NCBI RefSeq assembly: GCF_016583835.1
Contig: NZ_NRRW01000033.1
Coordinates: forward strand, 1 to 40,736
Origin: Thiococcus pfennigii
GTDB taxonomy: Bacteria; Pseudomonadota; Gammaproteobacteria; Chromatiales; Chromatiaceae
Length of the DNA: 40,736 nt
Reading direction: 5' to 3'
A program made the position numbers and the translations under genes. Below are positions 29,174-36,940 of this stretch, piece by piece. Under the pieces are notes generated by a model. That model was not told the DNA's origin. It saw only the letters and a program-made list of their open reading frames with translations, and searched no databases. Each line of letters starts with the position of its first letter. Positions within the stretch are counted from its first letter, which is position 1.

Positions 29174-29202
29174 ATGATCTTTGGATTCTCGGATCTTGTC
29201 AA
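29174..29202 (-). promoter_or_regulatory. rpsT promoter
   Basis: On the minus strand a perfect TTGACA (29202-29197) is followed after 17 bases by GATCAT (29179-29174), which has four of six consensus bases. It lies 52 bases before the rpsT start codon. Confidence 0.6.
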
Positions 29203-29555
29203 GCGACTCAACAACCAGATGCCGCAGCCCACCCGGCGGCCCACGTCACCGCAAACATCCCACGGGGGACGGCGTCTTGGCGCAGAACGCGCACATGCCC
29301 ACGGCGAGCCCGTGGATCGATCGTCCGAGCAGAGGTCTTCGGTTCGAGCGCCTGCGTCCGGATCGCCGCCCCACAGGCCGAGTCGCAGCGAGGGCCGCCG
29401 CGGAAAACCTCCCTCGTCAGCGGGGCGTCGCGTTGCGACACGAACGCCCAGCCGGATACCGACCCGAGCCCAGGGGTATCGCCGACCACCGGCCCGACCC
29501 GCGTGCGCCGAGCGATCCGGCCGAGAGACGTCACCTGGCGCGACGTGCCCGGACG
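29203..29555. other. Gap between rpsT promoter and EPS locus
   Basis: I see no gene in these 353 bases. The frames open on both strands are Arg/Pro/Gly-rich with no start site or family features. It separates the housekeeping run from the exopolysaccharide locus. Confidence 0.5.
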
Positions 29556-29594
29556 AAAAAAGGCCGGACAGCCCCCGCGGCGCCGCCCGGCCTT
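29556..29594 (-). terminator. Rho-independent terminator of the EPS minus operon
   Basis: On the minus strand AAGGCCGG (29594-29587) pairs with CCGGCCTT (29567-29560) around a GC-rich loop of 19 bases that can fold further. The second arm runs directly into six T. It lies 41 bases past the FecR-like stop codon. Confidence 0.85.
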
Positions 29595-29634
29595 CGTGTC
29601 TGCACGAGTCGGCAGACACGGCTTAGGGGTCGTG

Positions 29635-30186
29635 TCAACGACTGAGCGGGGGACGCTCGTCGTAGTGGTTGCGACGGCCACCATCTCCGCCATCGTCATC
29701 GTCGTCCGCAACGGCGACGCCGACCACGGCGGCCGCGCCAACGACAGGAATCCAGCCCAGATTCGCGGCGCCGGCCGCCGACGCCCCCATCTGCGTCAAC
29801 TGAAACTTCGCCGCGGCGTCCGGACCCGTGGTCTCGGCCACAGCATTGTAAGGCGCCACCTTGTGGGCATCGCTCGCCACGGCATCGCTCGCTGCGCAGC
29901 TACTGATCGCCGGCACTACTAACAGTTCGTTGTCGGCGACGGCACGCTCGCACCCGTCGGCGAACACGACCACGGCGCTCCCACCCTCCAGTACGAGGAG
30001 CCGATCGCCTTCAACCAGCGGCATGCCCTCGCGGCCGGTGACATACTGCGAACCCTGGTTGACGATGGCGGCGCCGGAGATCCGGGCAAGGGTCCCGACC
30101 GGCTCCTCCGCAGCTGTGGCGGTCCCCAGCCCACCCAGCAGGCCGCCTGTCACTAAAAGTGTAAAGAGTCTCGTGGTAGCAGGCAT
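29635..30186 (-). CDS. Small secreted FecR-like protein with acidic tail
   Basis: The 183-residue protein has a signal peptide (residues 1-26, cleavage after ATA). A short FecR-like beta domain (about 28-95) contains GTLARISGAAIVNQG and LEGGSAVVVFADGCE, with two cysteines (79, 97) that could form a disulfide. A Gly/Ala hydrophobic stretch (143-160) is followed by five Asp and a Gly/Arg-rich end. The stretch may anchor it in a membrane. AAGGAG precedes the ATG. It has its own promoter and lies at the end of the exopolysaccharide genes. FecR domains elsewhere sense envelope signals; its role here is unknown. Confidence 0.75.
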   Translation of the reverse strand: MPATTRLFTLLVTGGLLGGLGTATAAEEPVGTLARISGAAIVNQGSQYVTGREGMPLVEGDRLLVLEGGSAVVVFADGCERAVADNELLVVPAISSCAASDAVASDAHKVAPYNAVAETTGPDAAAKFQLTQMGASAAGAANLGWIPVVGAAAVVGVAVADDDDDGGDGGRRNHYDERPPLSR

Positions 30187-30252
30187 ATGTCACGCTCCTT
30201 GGCTAGAGGCTGTATAAGTCCCATGAAAAACCGACACGCAGGACGATTTTCA

Positions 30253-30280
30253 CTATAGCGGAAACCCGATGATTTGCAAC
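30253..30280 (-). promoter_or_regulatory. Promoter of FecR-like gene
   Basis: On the minus strand TTGCAA (30280-30275), 16 bases and TATAGT (30258-30253) form a good sigma-70 site, 67 bases before the start codon. This gene can therefore be expressed apart from the upstream operon. Confidence 0.6.
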
Positions 30281-30326
30281 TCTCCGCAACCGGTCGCAGC
30301 AACAGATGGGGACCCCGTCACGCAAG

Positions 30327-31727
30327 CTACCCCTCGCCTGCCGAACCGGCGAGGTTCGCCCCATCCTGATCCGCGCCCGACTCCAGGTCATCCCCGGCGC
30401 TCGGACGCTCCTCGTCATCCACGGGAGCAGGCATCGGTGCGTCGCCCGCGGAGACACCGATCCGCGCCGCTGCGCTCACCTCCTCGACCTTCCTGATCCC
30501 GAGCGCATCGAACCAGACGACACCATTCATCTTGTGTTCGAACGCTCGCCGGCCGCTCGAGACGAGGCGAATCTCCTGAAAGACGCACCCCTGCGGCACG
30601 ACGAAGTCGAAGGAGAATGAACGCCAATCGCCGGCACCGAGGAAACGCTCGCTCTCCCCGAGTGGCGTGGACTCTTGCGCGGAATCGGTCAACAGGCAGT
30701 TGACCTGCCAGCGCAGACCGCCCAACGTGTCCAGGCCTTCGGGACGCACCTTGCCATAGACGCGATAGTTGCCTGGATCGAGATACAGGCGCTGGAAGAG
30801 GTGCCGAAATGGCCGCTCTCGGTTCGCGAAACGCACATGAAGGGCGCGGCTCCCTTGAGTACCGTAGGTCGCCGCAATCCGCATTTCAACCTGCGAGGTC
30901 CGCGGCGCGATCCAACCGAAACCGGATTGACTCGGTTCCAACTCGAACCCCCCGTCGTAGAGGAGCCCGAGATAGCGACGCTCGTCCGGGGCCAAACCAT
31001 TGACCCAGATCAGATACGCCTCGGTCACCAGGCCATCGCGCTGCAATCGCGAGACGTAGGCCGCCCGCTCATCGGCCGTCGGCGGCGCACCGATGGCCTC
31101 CCGCCGCAACCCGTAGAGCGAACGCACCGTCTCTACATCGAGCGCGCGCTGGGCGACCTCGGCGAAAAAGGAGTCCCACCAGGATGGCGGCGACAGGGCC
31201 AAGGGCCTCACGACGGGCAGCGTACGTGGATCCTCGACCAACTCCATCAGGACAGGAAAGATCTGCCTCCCGCGGCCCGGGTCGGCCTCCAGCACGCGAG
31301 ACCAGTACGAAACGCCCTTCTCCAACTCGCCTCGCATCGCCCAATAGGCGGCCGTCTCGTTGAGGATACTCGGATCGGCCGGCCCGAGCCTAACCGCCGA
31401 GTCCATGAGTGCATCGGCCTCGTCCAACTCCCCGTCAACGTAGGCAAGGCGCGCCAACAGGACGAGCGGCCGCGGATTCGTCGGATCGTACCGGTAGGCA
31501 TCCTTCAATCGGGCCTTGGCCGAGACCGGATCGGTCTCGATCAACTCGATCGCATCCGCCAGAACGGCCTGCGGGTGATGCGGCGCCCAGGCCAAGGCCT
31601 TCTGAACGGCGCCGCGGTCGCCCTCGGCGATCCGCGCCGCATAGTGGTCCGCGATTCCGGAAGCAAGAATGCGCCAGACGACGAAGCCCCCCAACAGCAC
31701 CAAGAGTACGCGCAAGGCAATTTTCAA
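30327..31727 (-). CDS. TPR protein with C-terminal jelly-roll-like domain
   Basis: This is a 466-residue membrane-anchored protein with one N-terminal helix (about 4-24). TPR-like repeats cover about 28-150 (NPRPLVLLARLAYVDGELDEADALM is the clearest, read in part). A helical middle follows. From about residue 265 a beta-rich region (GLLYDGGFELEPSQSGFGW, then RIAATYGTQGSRALHVRF) resembles carbohydrate-binding jelly rolls, and the end is an acidic, disordered tail. The start is TTG at 31727, with TAGGAG seven bases before it. It is the gene after the J-domain protein in the polysaccharide operon. A scaffold or periplasmic glycan-binding role is inference. Confidence 0.75.
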   Translation of the reverse strand: MKIALRVLLVLLGGFVVWRILASGIADHYAARIAEGDRGAVQKALAWAPHHPQAVLADAIELIETDPVSAKARLKDAYRYDPTNPRPLVLLARLAYVDGELDEADALMDSAVRLGPADPSILNETAAYWAMRGELEKGVSYWSRVLEADPGRGRQIFPVLMELVEDPRTLPVVRPLALSPPSWWDSFFAEVAQRALDVETVRSLYGLRREAIGAPPTADERAAYVSRLQRDGLVTEAYLIWVNGLAPDERRYLGLLYDGGFELEPSQSGFGWIAPRTSQVEMRIAATYGTQGSRALHVRFANRERPFRHLFQRLYLDPGNYRVYGKVRPEGLDTLGGLRWQVNCLLTDSAQESTPLGESERFLGAGDWRSFSFDFVVPQGCVFQEIRLVSSGRRAFEHKMNGVVWFDALGIRKVEEVSAAARIGVSAGDAPMPAPVDDEERPSAGDDLESGADQDGANLAGSAGEG

Positions 31728-31760
31728 TTTGGACTCCTATCCCGGCTCGGTCACCGATCC

Positions 31761-33488
31761 CTATTTCGATCCGAGGTCATAGATCATCGTGGAGATCTGA
31801 TAACGCTCACCCGCCGGGGTCAGCTCGAACCGGATGGTACCGGACCTACGGTGCCAGCGACGAGAACCGCGAGGTCTGGTGTCGACGAGGACATCCCCCT
31901 CGGCGATCCAGCGTCCAAGCGGCCCCCTGGACCAGCGCAGCGGACCGAGCGTCAACGAACGCTCGGGTACGCGCCGAAAGAGATCGGCATAGAGGGTCTG
32001 GACGAGGCCGCGCCCCACGCCCTCGTTGATCCGCGCCTCGGGTACGAAGAGGGCGGCCAATCGACTGGGATCGCCCCCCTCGTAGGCCGCCTCGAACGCA
32101 CCTATCACGCCTGCCGGCGGCATATGCGACGACATCTCGGTCGCCGTGATCGCCGCTTCCATGGCAACGGCTTCCGCCTGCTCGCCGCCGGTCCCATCCG
32201 ATCGCCGCCCCTGCGACGGCATCTCGTCGCGAACACCCGCACTCAGTGCCGGCTGGACCGACTGCCCGACCGAGTCGCCGGGCGCGCCCCGCGGGCCTTC
32301 GGACGCCGCGGACGAGGATCCCCGGGCGCCTGGAACGCCATCCTTGTCGCCGGCCGCCCTGGCATCGAAGGCAGGTGCCGGCCCGGATCCGCCGCGCCCC
32401 TCCGGACCGGCATCGCGCTGGGTCACCTGGCTGGGGATCGGCGCCGCCGCGAACGACACCCCACCTCGTTCACCCGACGATCCAACGGCCCCGACGGGCG
32501 CCAGGCGGGAAGCCGGCGAGACGGAGACCCCGGCGATCGACGCTCGATGCCCGAGGTCCTCGCGCGGCGCGGCCCCGCCTTCGCGCGGGACAGCGACCGG
32601 CAGCGCCGCTGGGCGGTCATCGGGCTGCGCCTCGGGTCCCTCGGGGCGACCCGCCTGCTCGAGCGGCGCCGACCGCATCGCTACCACAGAATCCTCGCCC
32701 CCGCCGGCATTCCCAGCCTCGGGCGCCACACCGCCCGCGCCAGACGCCGCCGCCGACTCGGCCGCGCGCCCGCCCAGATACGCCGGCGGCGGCGTCGGTC
32801 GATCTGCGAGCTCCGGCGCCATGCGCAGGACCGGCCGCGCCGGAGACAAGACCACCGCCAGGGCGATCAGGACCGCCAGCCCAAGCGCCGCCCCGACTAC
32901 GAACCGCGTTGCCGCCGATCGCGGCCGCTCCGCCCCATGACGATCGCCGAGCAAGGCCGCTGCCCGATAATCGGGGCGAAACGCCGCCAGCGTCAGCGCC
33001 CCGCGCCGATCGCCCGACCCGGCGACGGCCAATTCGGCATCGTAATGCGCACGCCGACCTTCATCGCGCAGGACACGATAGGCGACGTTGAGCCGGCTGG
33101 CCTCGAGCCCCTCCAGATCCCCGCCGCTCGCCACCCGGTCCGGGTGAAACAGGCGCACCAGCAGATGGTAGTGCTCGCGAATTCGCTCCGCATCCGCGTC
33201 CGCAGAGACTCCGAGCGCGCGGTAATGATCGGCCGCTGGAACCAGCAGGACGTGGCGAACGAAGAACCGCGCCGCCTCTTGCACCTCCGCCGCACTCAAA
33301 CCGACGCGCCGGGCCGTATCCTCGAGGCGCGGCGGCACCAACGCGGCCGCCATCTCCCGCAACAGGACGCCGAACGCACGCGGCAATCGATACTGGGGAT
33401 CGCCGAGCCGCGGATACCGAAGCGGCGATCGATTGAAGTCGACCGCCACCAGGAGGAGTTCAGGCACCATCGACCAACGGTCGCTCAA
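31761..33488 (-). CDS. Membrane J-domain protein with NTF2-like domain
   Basis: The 575-residue protein combines several parts. An N-terminal helical region (1-85) comes first. A DnaJ-type J domain (about 87-150) has the Hsp70-stimulating HPD triad at 115-117 (LVRLFHPDR). One membrane helix is at about 195-214. A disordered Ala/Gly/Pro/Ser-rich linker of about 240 residues follows, then a C-terminal NTF2/SnoaL-like domain (about 460-573, VIGAFEAAYEGGDPSRLAALF). The J domain would be cytoplasmic and the NTF2-like domain periplasmic. The frame can start at TTG 33488, overlapping the kinase stop (TTGA), or at ATG 33470; neither has a strong ribosome site. No established function. Confidence 0.8.
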   Translation of the reverse strand: MSDRWSMVPELLLVAVDFNRSPLRYPRLGDPQYRLPRAFGVLLREMAAALVPPRLEDTARRVGLSAAEVQEAARFFVRHVLLVPAADHYRALGVSADADAERIREHYHLLVRLFHPDRVASGGDLEGLEASRLNVAYRVLRDEGRRAHYDAELAVAGSGDRRGALTLAAFRPDYRAAALLGDRHGAERPRSAATRFVVGAALGLAVLIALAVVLSPARPVLRMAPELADRPTPPPAYLGGRAAESAAASGAGGVAPEAGNAGGGEDSVVAMRSAPLEQAGRPEGPEAQPDDRPAALPVAVPREGGAAPREDLGHRASIAGVSVSPASRLAPVGAVGSSGERGGVSFAAAPIPSQVTQRDAGPEGRGGSGPAPAFDARAAGDKDGVPGARGSSSAASEGPRGAPGDSVGQSVQPALSAGVRDEMPSQGRRSDGTGGEQAEAVAMEAAITATEMSSHMPPAGVIGAFEAAYEGGDPSRLAALFVPEARINEGVGRGLVQTLYADLFRRVPERSLTLGPLRWSRGPLGRWIAEGDVLVDTRPRGSRRWHRRSGTIRFELTPAGERYQISTMIYDLGSK

Positions 33489-35803
33489 CCCGCCGACTGA
33501 CTCGTCGCCGGCACCCCGGCGATCTTCTCGGCATCGCCGCCATAACTGTAGTGATACGCATAGTCGTATCCGTATCCATACCCGTAGCCAGAGCTGGATC
33601 GACCGACCTTCTGCAGAACTGCCCCGATGATCCTGGCATTCGCCGCATCCAGGCGCTTCACCGCACCCTCGAAGGCGCCCTTTCGGGTCCCCCCAGGGTG
33701 CACGACGAAGACCGTCGCCCGTGCGAGATTGGCCAACACCAAGGCGTCGGCCAAACCGATGACGGGCGGACTATCCAAGACCACATGATCGAACCGCTCG
33801 GTCGCCAAACGGAGCAAATCCAGCATCTTGGGCCCCGACAACAGCTCGACCGGATTCGGCGGCATCGGCCCGCTCGTGATCGCGAACAGCCTGGGGACGG
33901 CCGTCGGCTGCGCGATATCGGCCGGTTTGACGTCACCGGCCAGATAGTGCGTCAGGCCACGACTGTTCCCCAGGGTAAAGACCTCATGAACGGAGGGATT
34001 GCGCAGGTCGCAGTCGATCACGAGGACCTTGCTCCCGGCCTGCGCGAAGGCGATCGCCGTGCTCGCCGCGGCCGTCGTCTTGCCCTCCCCGGGACCCGCA
34101 CTCGTGAAATGGATCAGGCGCGGCGCGCCGTCCGAGGTGGCGAACACGAGCGAAGTCCGCAACGAACGGGCCGATTCGGCGAGATGACTCTTGGGATCCC
34201 TGGCCGCGCGTAGCGCGACCGAGCCGATGGCACCGTCCTCCTCGACCTCGTCGGCGAGCGGGAAGACGCCGAGCACCGGGGCACCGAGGCGCCGCTCCAC
34301 GTCATCGCCCGTCTTGATCGTATCGTCGAGCGTCTCGAACAGGAACGCCAGCCCGACACCACCGAACAACCCGAGCGCGATCGCAAGCGCGAGGTTCTTC
34401 GCGAGACTCGGCTTGTACGGACTCGGCGGCACCTGCGCCCGATCGACGATCGAAACATTGTTCGTGCCGATGCCGGCCACGACGCCGATCTCCTTCATGC
34501 GCTGCAACAGGCCATCGTAGAGTTCGCGATTCGTCTCGACCTCGCGCTTGAGGGTCTGATAATCGGTACTGCGATCCTGGAGCGCCAGGACTTCCTCCTT
34601 GACCTCCTGCAGACGAAGCATCAGCGTCGCCTCCTGGCGAATCTTGGCCTGATACAACGCCTTGATCGACTCGGCGATGGCGTTTGCCTCCTGACGGATC
34701 GCCTGGTCGACATCGGCGATCTGGCGCTGCAACTGCTGCATCGACGGATAGCCTGGCTTGAAGACCTTCAAGCCGTCCTGGTACTGCCCTTCCAGGTCCG
34801 CCTTGCGCTCCTTCAGGCTCGCGATGACGGGGCTTCCGAGCACCTTGGCCGAATTGGCAACGACGCCGCCGGCGACCATTTCATTGTATTCGGCCTCCGC
34901 GGCAATGCGCTCCGCTTGTGCCTTGGTCAACTCCGTATTCAGCTCGCGCAACTGCTGCAGCAACACCGACAGCCGATCGTCGAGATCGACGATCTCCCGA
35001 TCCCGGGCATAGGCGATCAGCCGTTGCTCCGAATCCTCGAGGTTCGCCCTGACCTGCTGGAGGCGCTCCTCGAGGAAACTCTTCGCATAGGCCGAGGCGT
35101 CGAAGCGCCGTTCCAGATTCGTATTGATGTAATTATCCGCGACGGCATTGGCCACGGCCGCCGCCTCGACGGGATTGGGACTCTCGTAGTGCACCCTGAC
35201 CAGCCGCGAGTTTCTGACCGGCTCGATCGTCAAATTCGCGAGAAAGGCATTCTCTTCATTCGCGGCAGCGGCACCTGCGTCAGCCGATTGCGCCCCCTCG
35301 CCACGGCCGACGAGCCCCGCGATGCCGCCCTTCACGGCCCGCGTAAGATCGCTGAAGAAACCACCGTCGTCCTCTTCTCCGCCCTTCAGGCCGAGTTGAT
35401 CGATGACGCGGCGGGCCAAACTTCGACTCTGGAGCAGTTCGTATTGCGTCTGATAAAAGTCGTTCGCGTTCCTCGCATCCTCTGGTGCCACCGTCTGGTA
35501 TTCGAGGACCTTCCCCTCCTCCCGGTCGATCTGCAAGAGCAGCGTGCCGCGATAGATGGGCGTTGTCAGGAAGGTCGCGAGGATAGTGACCACGACCACC
35601 GCGATGAGAACCCCGAGCACCGTCCAGCGACGCCGAACGAGGATGCTCCAGTATTCCCGCAGGTCGATCGTGTCGTCGTCATCCGCATCCAGGCGGGAAT
35701 TGAGTCGCACCTCATCGACACGGCGCGCAGGTAGCGTCTCGTCGATACGCGCCAACGGGCCATTGGGCGCCCGTCGATCCAGGGAACCGCTCGGATCAGT
35801 CAT
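33485..35803 (-). CDS. Wzc-like exopolysaccharide tyrosine autokinase
   Basis: The 772-residue inner-membrane protein sets chain length and drives export through phosphorylation cycles. A Wzz domain follows helix 1 (about 60-80). A long periplasmic coiled coil covers about 240-435, a PPSPYKPS Pro motif comes before helix 2 (about 469-489), and the cytoplasmic BY-kinase has Walker A GPGEGKT (570-576), Walker A' VLVIDCDLR (593-601) and Walker B HVVLDSPP (673-680). The tail has eight tyrosines at every second residue from 740 to 754. It lies 45 bases after the export gene. Its stop overlaps the J-domain gene. Confidence 0.93.
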   Translation of the reverse strand: MTDPSGSLDRRAPNGPLARIDETLPARRVDEVRLNSRLDADDDDTIDLREYWSILVRRRWTVLGVLIAVVVVTILATFLTTPIYRGTLLLQIDREEGKVLEYQTVAPEDARNANDFYQTQYELLQSRSLARRVIDQLGLKGGEEDDGGFFSDLTRAVKGGIAGLVGRGEGAQSADAGAAAANEENAFLANLTIEPVRNSRLVRVHYESPNPVEAAAVANAVADNYINTNLERRFDASAYAKSFLEERLQQVRANLEDSEQRLIAYARDREIVDLDDRLSVLLQQLRELNTELTKAQAERIAAEAEYNEMVAGGVVANSAKVLGSPVIASLKERKADLEGQYQDGLKVFKPGYPSMQQLQRQIADVDQAIRQEANAIAESIKALYQAKIRQEATLMLRLQEVKEEVLALQDRSTDYQTLKREVETNRELYDGLLQRMKEIGVVAGIGTNNVSIVDRAQVPPSPYKPSLAKNLALAIALGLFGGVGLAFLFETLDDTIKTGDDVERRLGAPVLGVFPLADEVEEDGAIGSVALRAARDPKSHLAESARSLRTSLVFATSDGAPRLIHFTSAGPGEGKTTAAASTAIAFAQAGSKVLVIDCDLRNPSVHEVFTLGNSRGLTHYLAGDVKPADIAQPTAVPRLFAITSGPMPPNPVELLSGPKMLDLLRLATERFDHVVLDSPPVIGLADALVLANLARATVFVVHPGGTRKGAFEGAVKRLDAANARIIGAVLQKVGRSSSGYGYGYGYDYAYHYSYGGDAEKIAGVPATSQSAG

Positions 35804-35848
35804 ATCAGGTCGTCCACATCAAGCACTCCCACAAGACCCCGCCGCCCC

Positions 35849-36649
35849 CTAGAAATAGAATGGACGCACGAAGCCCCTGAGTGCATTCGTCACGTTCCGA
35901 AAGAACACCTCGCCCCCGGACTCCGGCACAACCACCCTGTCGCCTGCCACGAGTTGGGGATCTCGCACTTCGCCCTTTTCGATTTCCTTCAAGCTGACGA
36001 CATAGGCACGTGTCGAGCCATCCTCCTGCTCCCGAAACAAGATCACTTGATTTTCGTTGGCGATGTCGTTCGCCCCTTCGGACAAGGCGATCGCCTGGAG
36101 CAGCGACGTCCTGGCCGTCAGGGGGTAGACGCCTGGCCTCTCCACGGCGCCCGCGACCGTGATGTTCGAACTCGCGTACTCCTCGACGAACACCGTGACC
36201 TGCGGGTTCTGGAGATAATCGCGCCCCAGCGCCTCGGCAATCACGCCCTGCGCCTCCTGGGGCGTCAAGCTGCCGACCTTGACGGGACCAATCAGCGGCA
36301 TCACGATCAGCCCGCTCTCATTGACCCGATATTTGCTCGATAAATCATCAGCCTGGAATACATCGACCTGAATCAGGTCGAAGGCCCCGATCCGGTAGGT
36401 CGCCCGTGGCCCCGGGTCCGGCGGCGGCCCAGCCTCCGCCGGGATCATCCCTACGGATGCCGGGTTCGAACCTTCGTCCGGGGCCGGGGACGCCCCGCGG
36501 CCGGATCCCTCGGCACTCAGATCGCCAAGCGCGAACGCGTCCTCGCCGCTACCGGCGGGCGTGTCCCGCTCGGGCCCCGGGCCCTGGCAACCTAGAAGAC
36601 CCTGCATCACCCAGGCAAGGAACAGACAAAAAGAGACTTTCTTGATCAT
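35849..36649 (-). CDS. Wza-like polysaccharide export lipoprotein
   Basis: This is a 266-residue outer-membrane lipoprotein; the lipobox LLGC puts the modified cysteine at 21. A disordered acidic stretch runs to about residue 80. The poly-export domain begins at YRIGAFDLIQVDVFQADDLS, and SLBB-type segments follow (VTVFVEEYASSNITVAGAVE). It ends in F, but is shorter than E. coli Wza (379). The start at 36649 has AGAGGG seven bases upstream and begins the signal peptide; a longer open frame upstream is rejected. It is first gene of the minus-strand operon. Confidence 0.92.
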   Translation of the reverse strand: MIKKVSFCLFLAWVMQGLLGCQGPGPERDTPAGSGEDAFALGDLSAEGSGRGASPAPDEGSNPASVGMIPAEAGPPPDPGPRATYRIGAFDLIQVDVFQADDLSSKYRVNESGLIVMPLIGPVKVGSLTPQEAQGVIAEALGRDYLQNPQVTVFVEEYASSNITVAGAVERPGVYPLTARTSLLQAIALSEGANDIANENQVILFREQEDGSTRAYVVSLKEIEKGEVRDPQLVAGDRVVVPESGGEVFFRNVTNALRGFVRPFYF

Positions 36650-36734
36650 CGAATCCCTCTGCAACGGACACATCCCGCACCGCGGCCGCATACGCATCCG
36701 CTCACGTTGAAAGCCGGGCTCCCCGATTACCCGC

Positions 36735-36763
36735 ATCATCTTTGGTTTCGTCACCAAGATCAA
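36735..36763 (-). promoter_or_regulatory. wza promoter with dyad in spacer
   Basis: On the minus strand TTGATC (36763-36758), 17 bases and GATGAT (36740-36735) match sigma-70 in four of six positions each. The spacer itself is a dyad, TTGGT-N6-ACCAA (36742-36757). Repressor binding there would block the promoter; that is inference. Confidence 0.4.
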
Positions 36764-36940
36764 GATTCCGGGCCGCCTCCCCGGCACCCTCTGGGGGAGC
36801 GGACGCATTCCCCGACACCCTGCCCGGGACGACGCCTTGCTTTTCGCCGGAAATCCGCTAACCTGATTCCCTGCCTTTGAAGGATGCCGGTATCGCCCTG
36901 GCGAAACGACGAAAAGGTCACACTTTTAAGGATTGACTCA

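Noticed and set aside
30675-33500. 941-residue plus-strand frame in the polysaccharide locus
   Set aside because: It is the longest frame in the window but Arg/Pro-rich without any motif. The minus strand encodes a J domain and TPR repeats with proper coupling.
36650-36808. 53-residue N-terminal extension of the export lipoprotein
   Set aside because: It would bury the signal peptide and lipobox. A good ribosome site fits the ATG at 36649.
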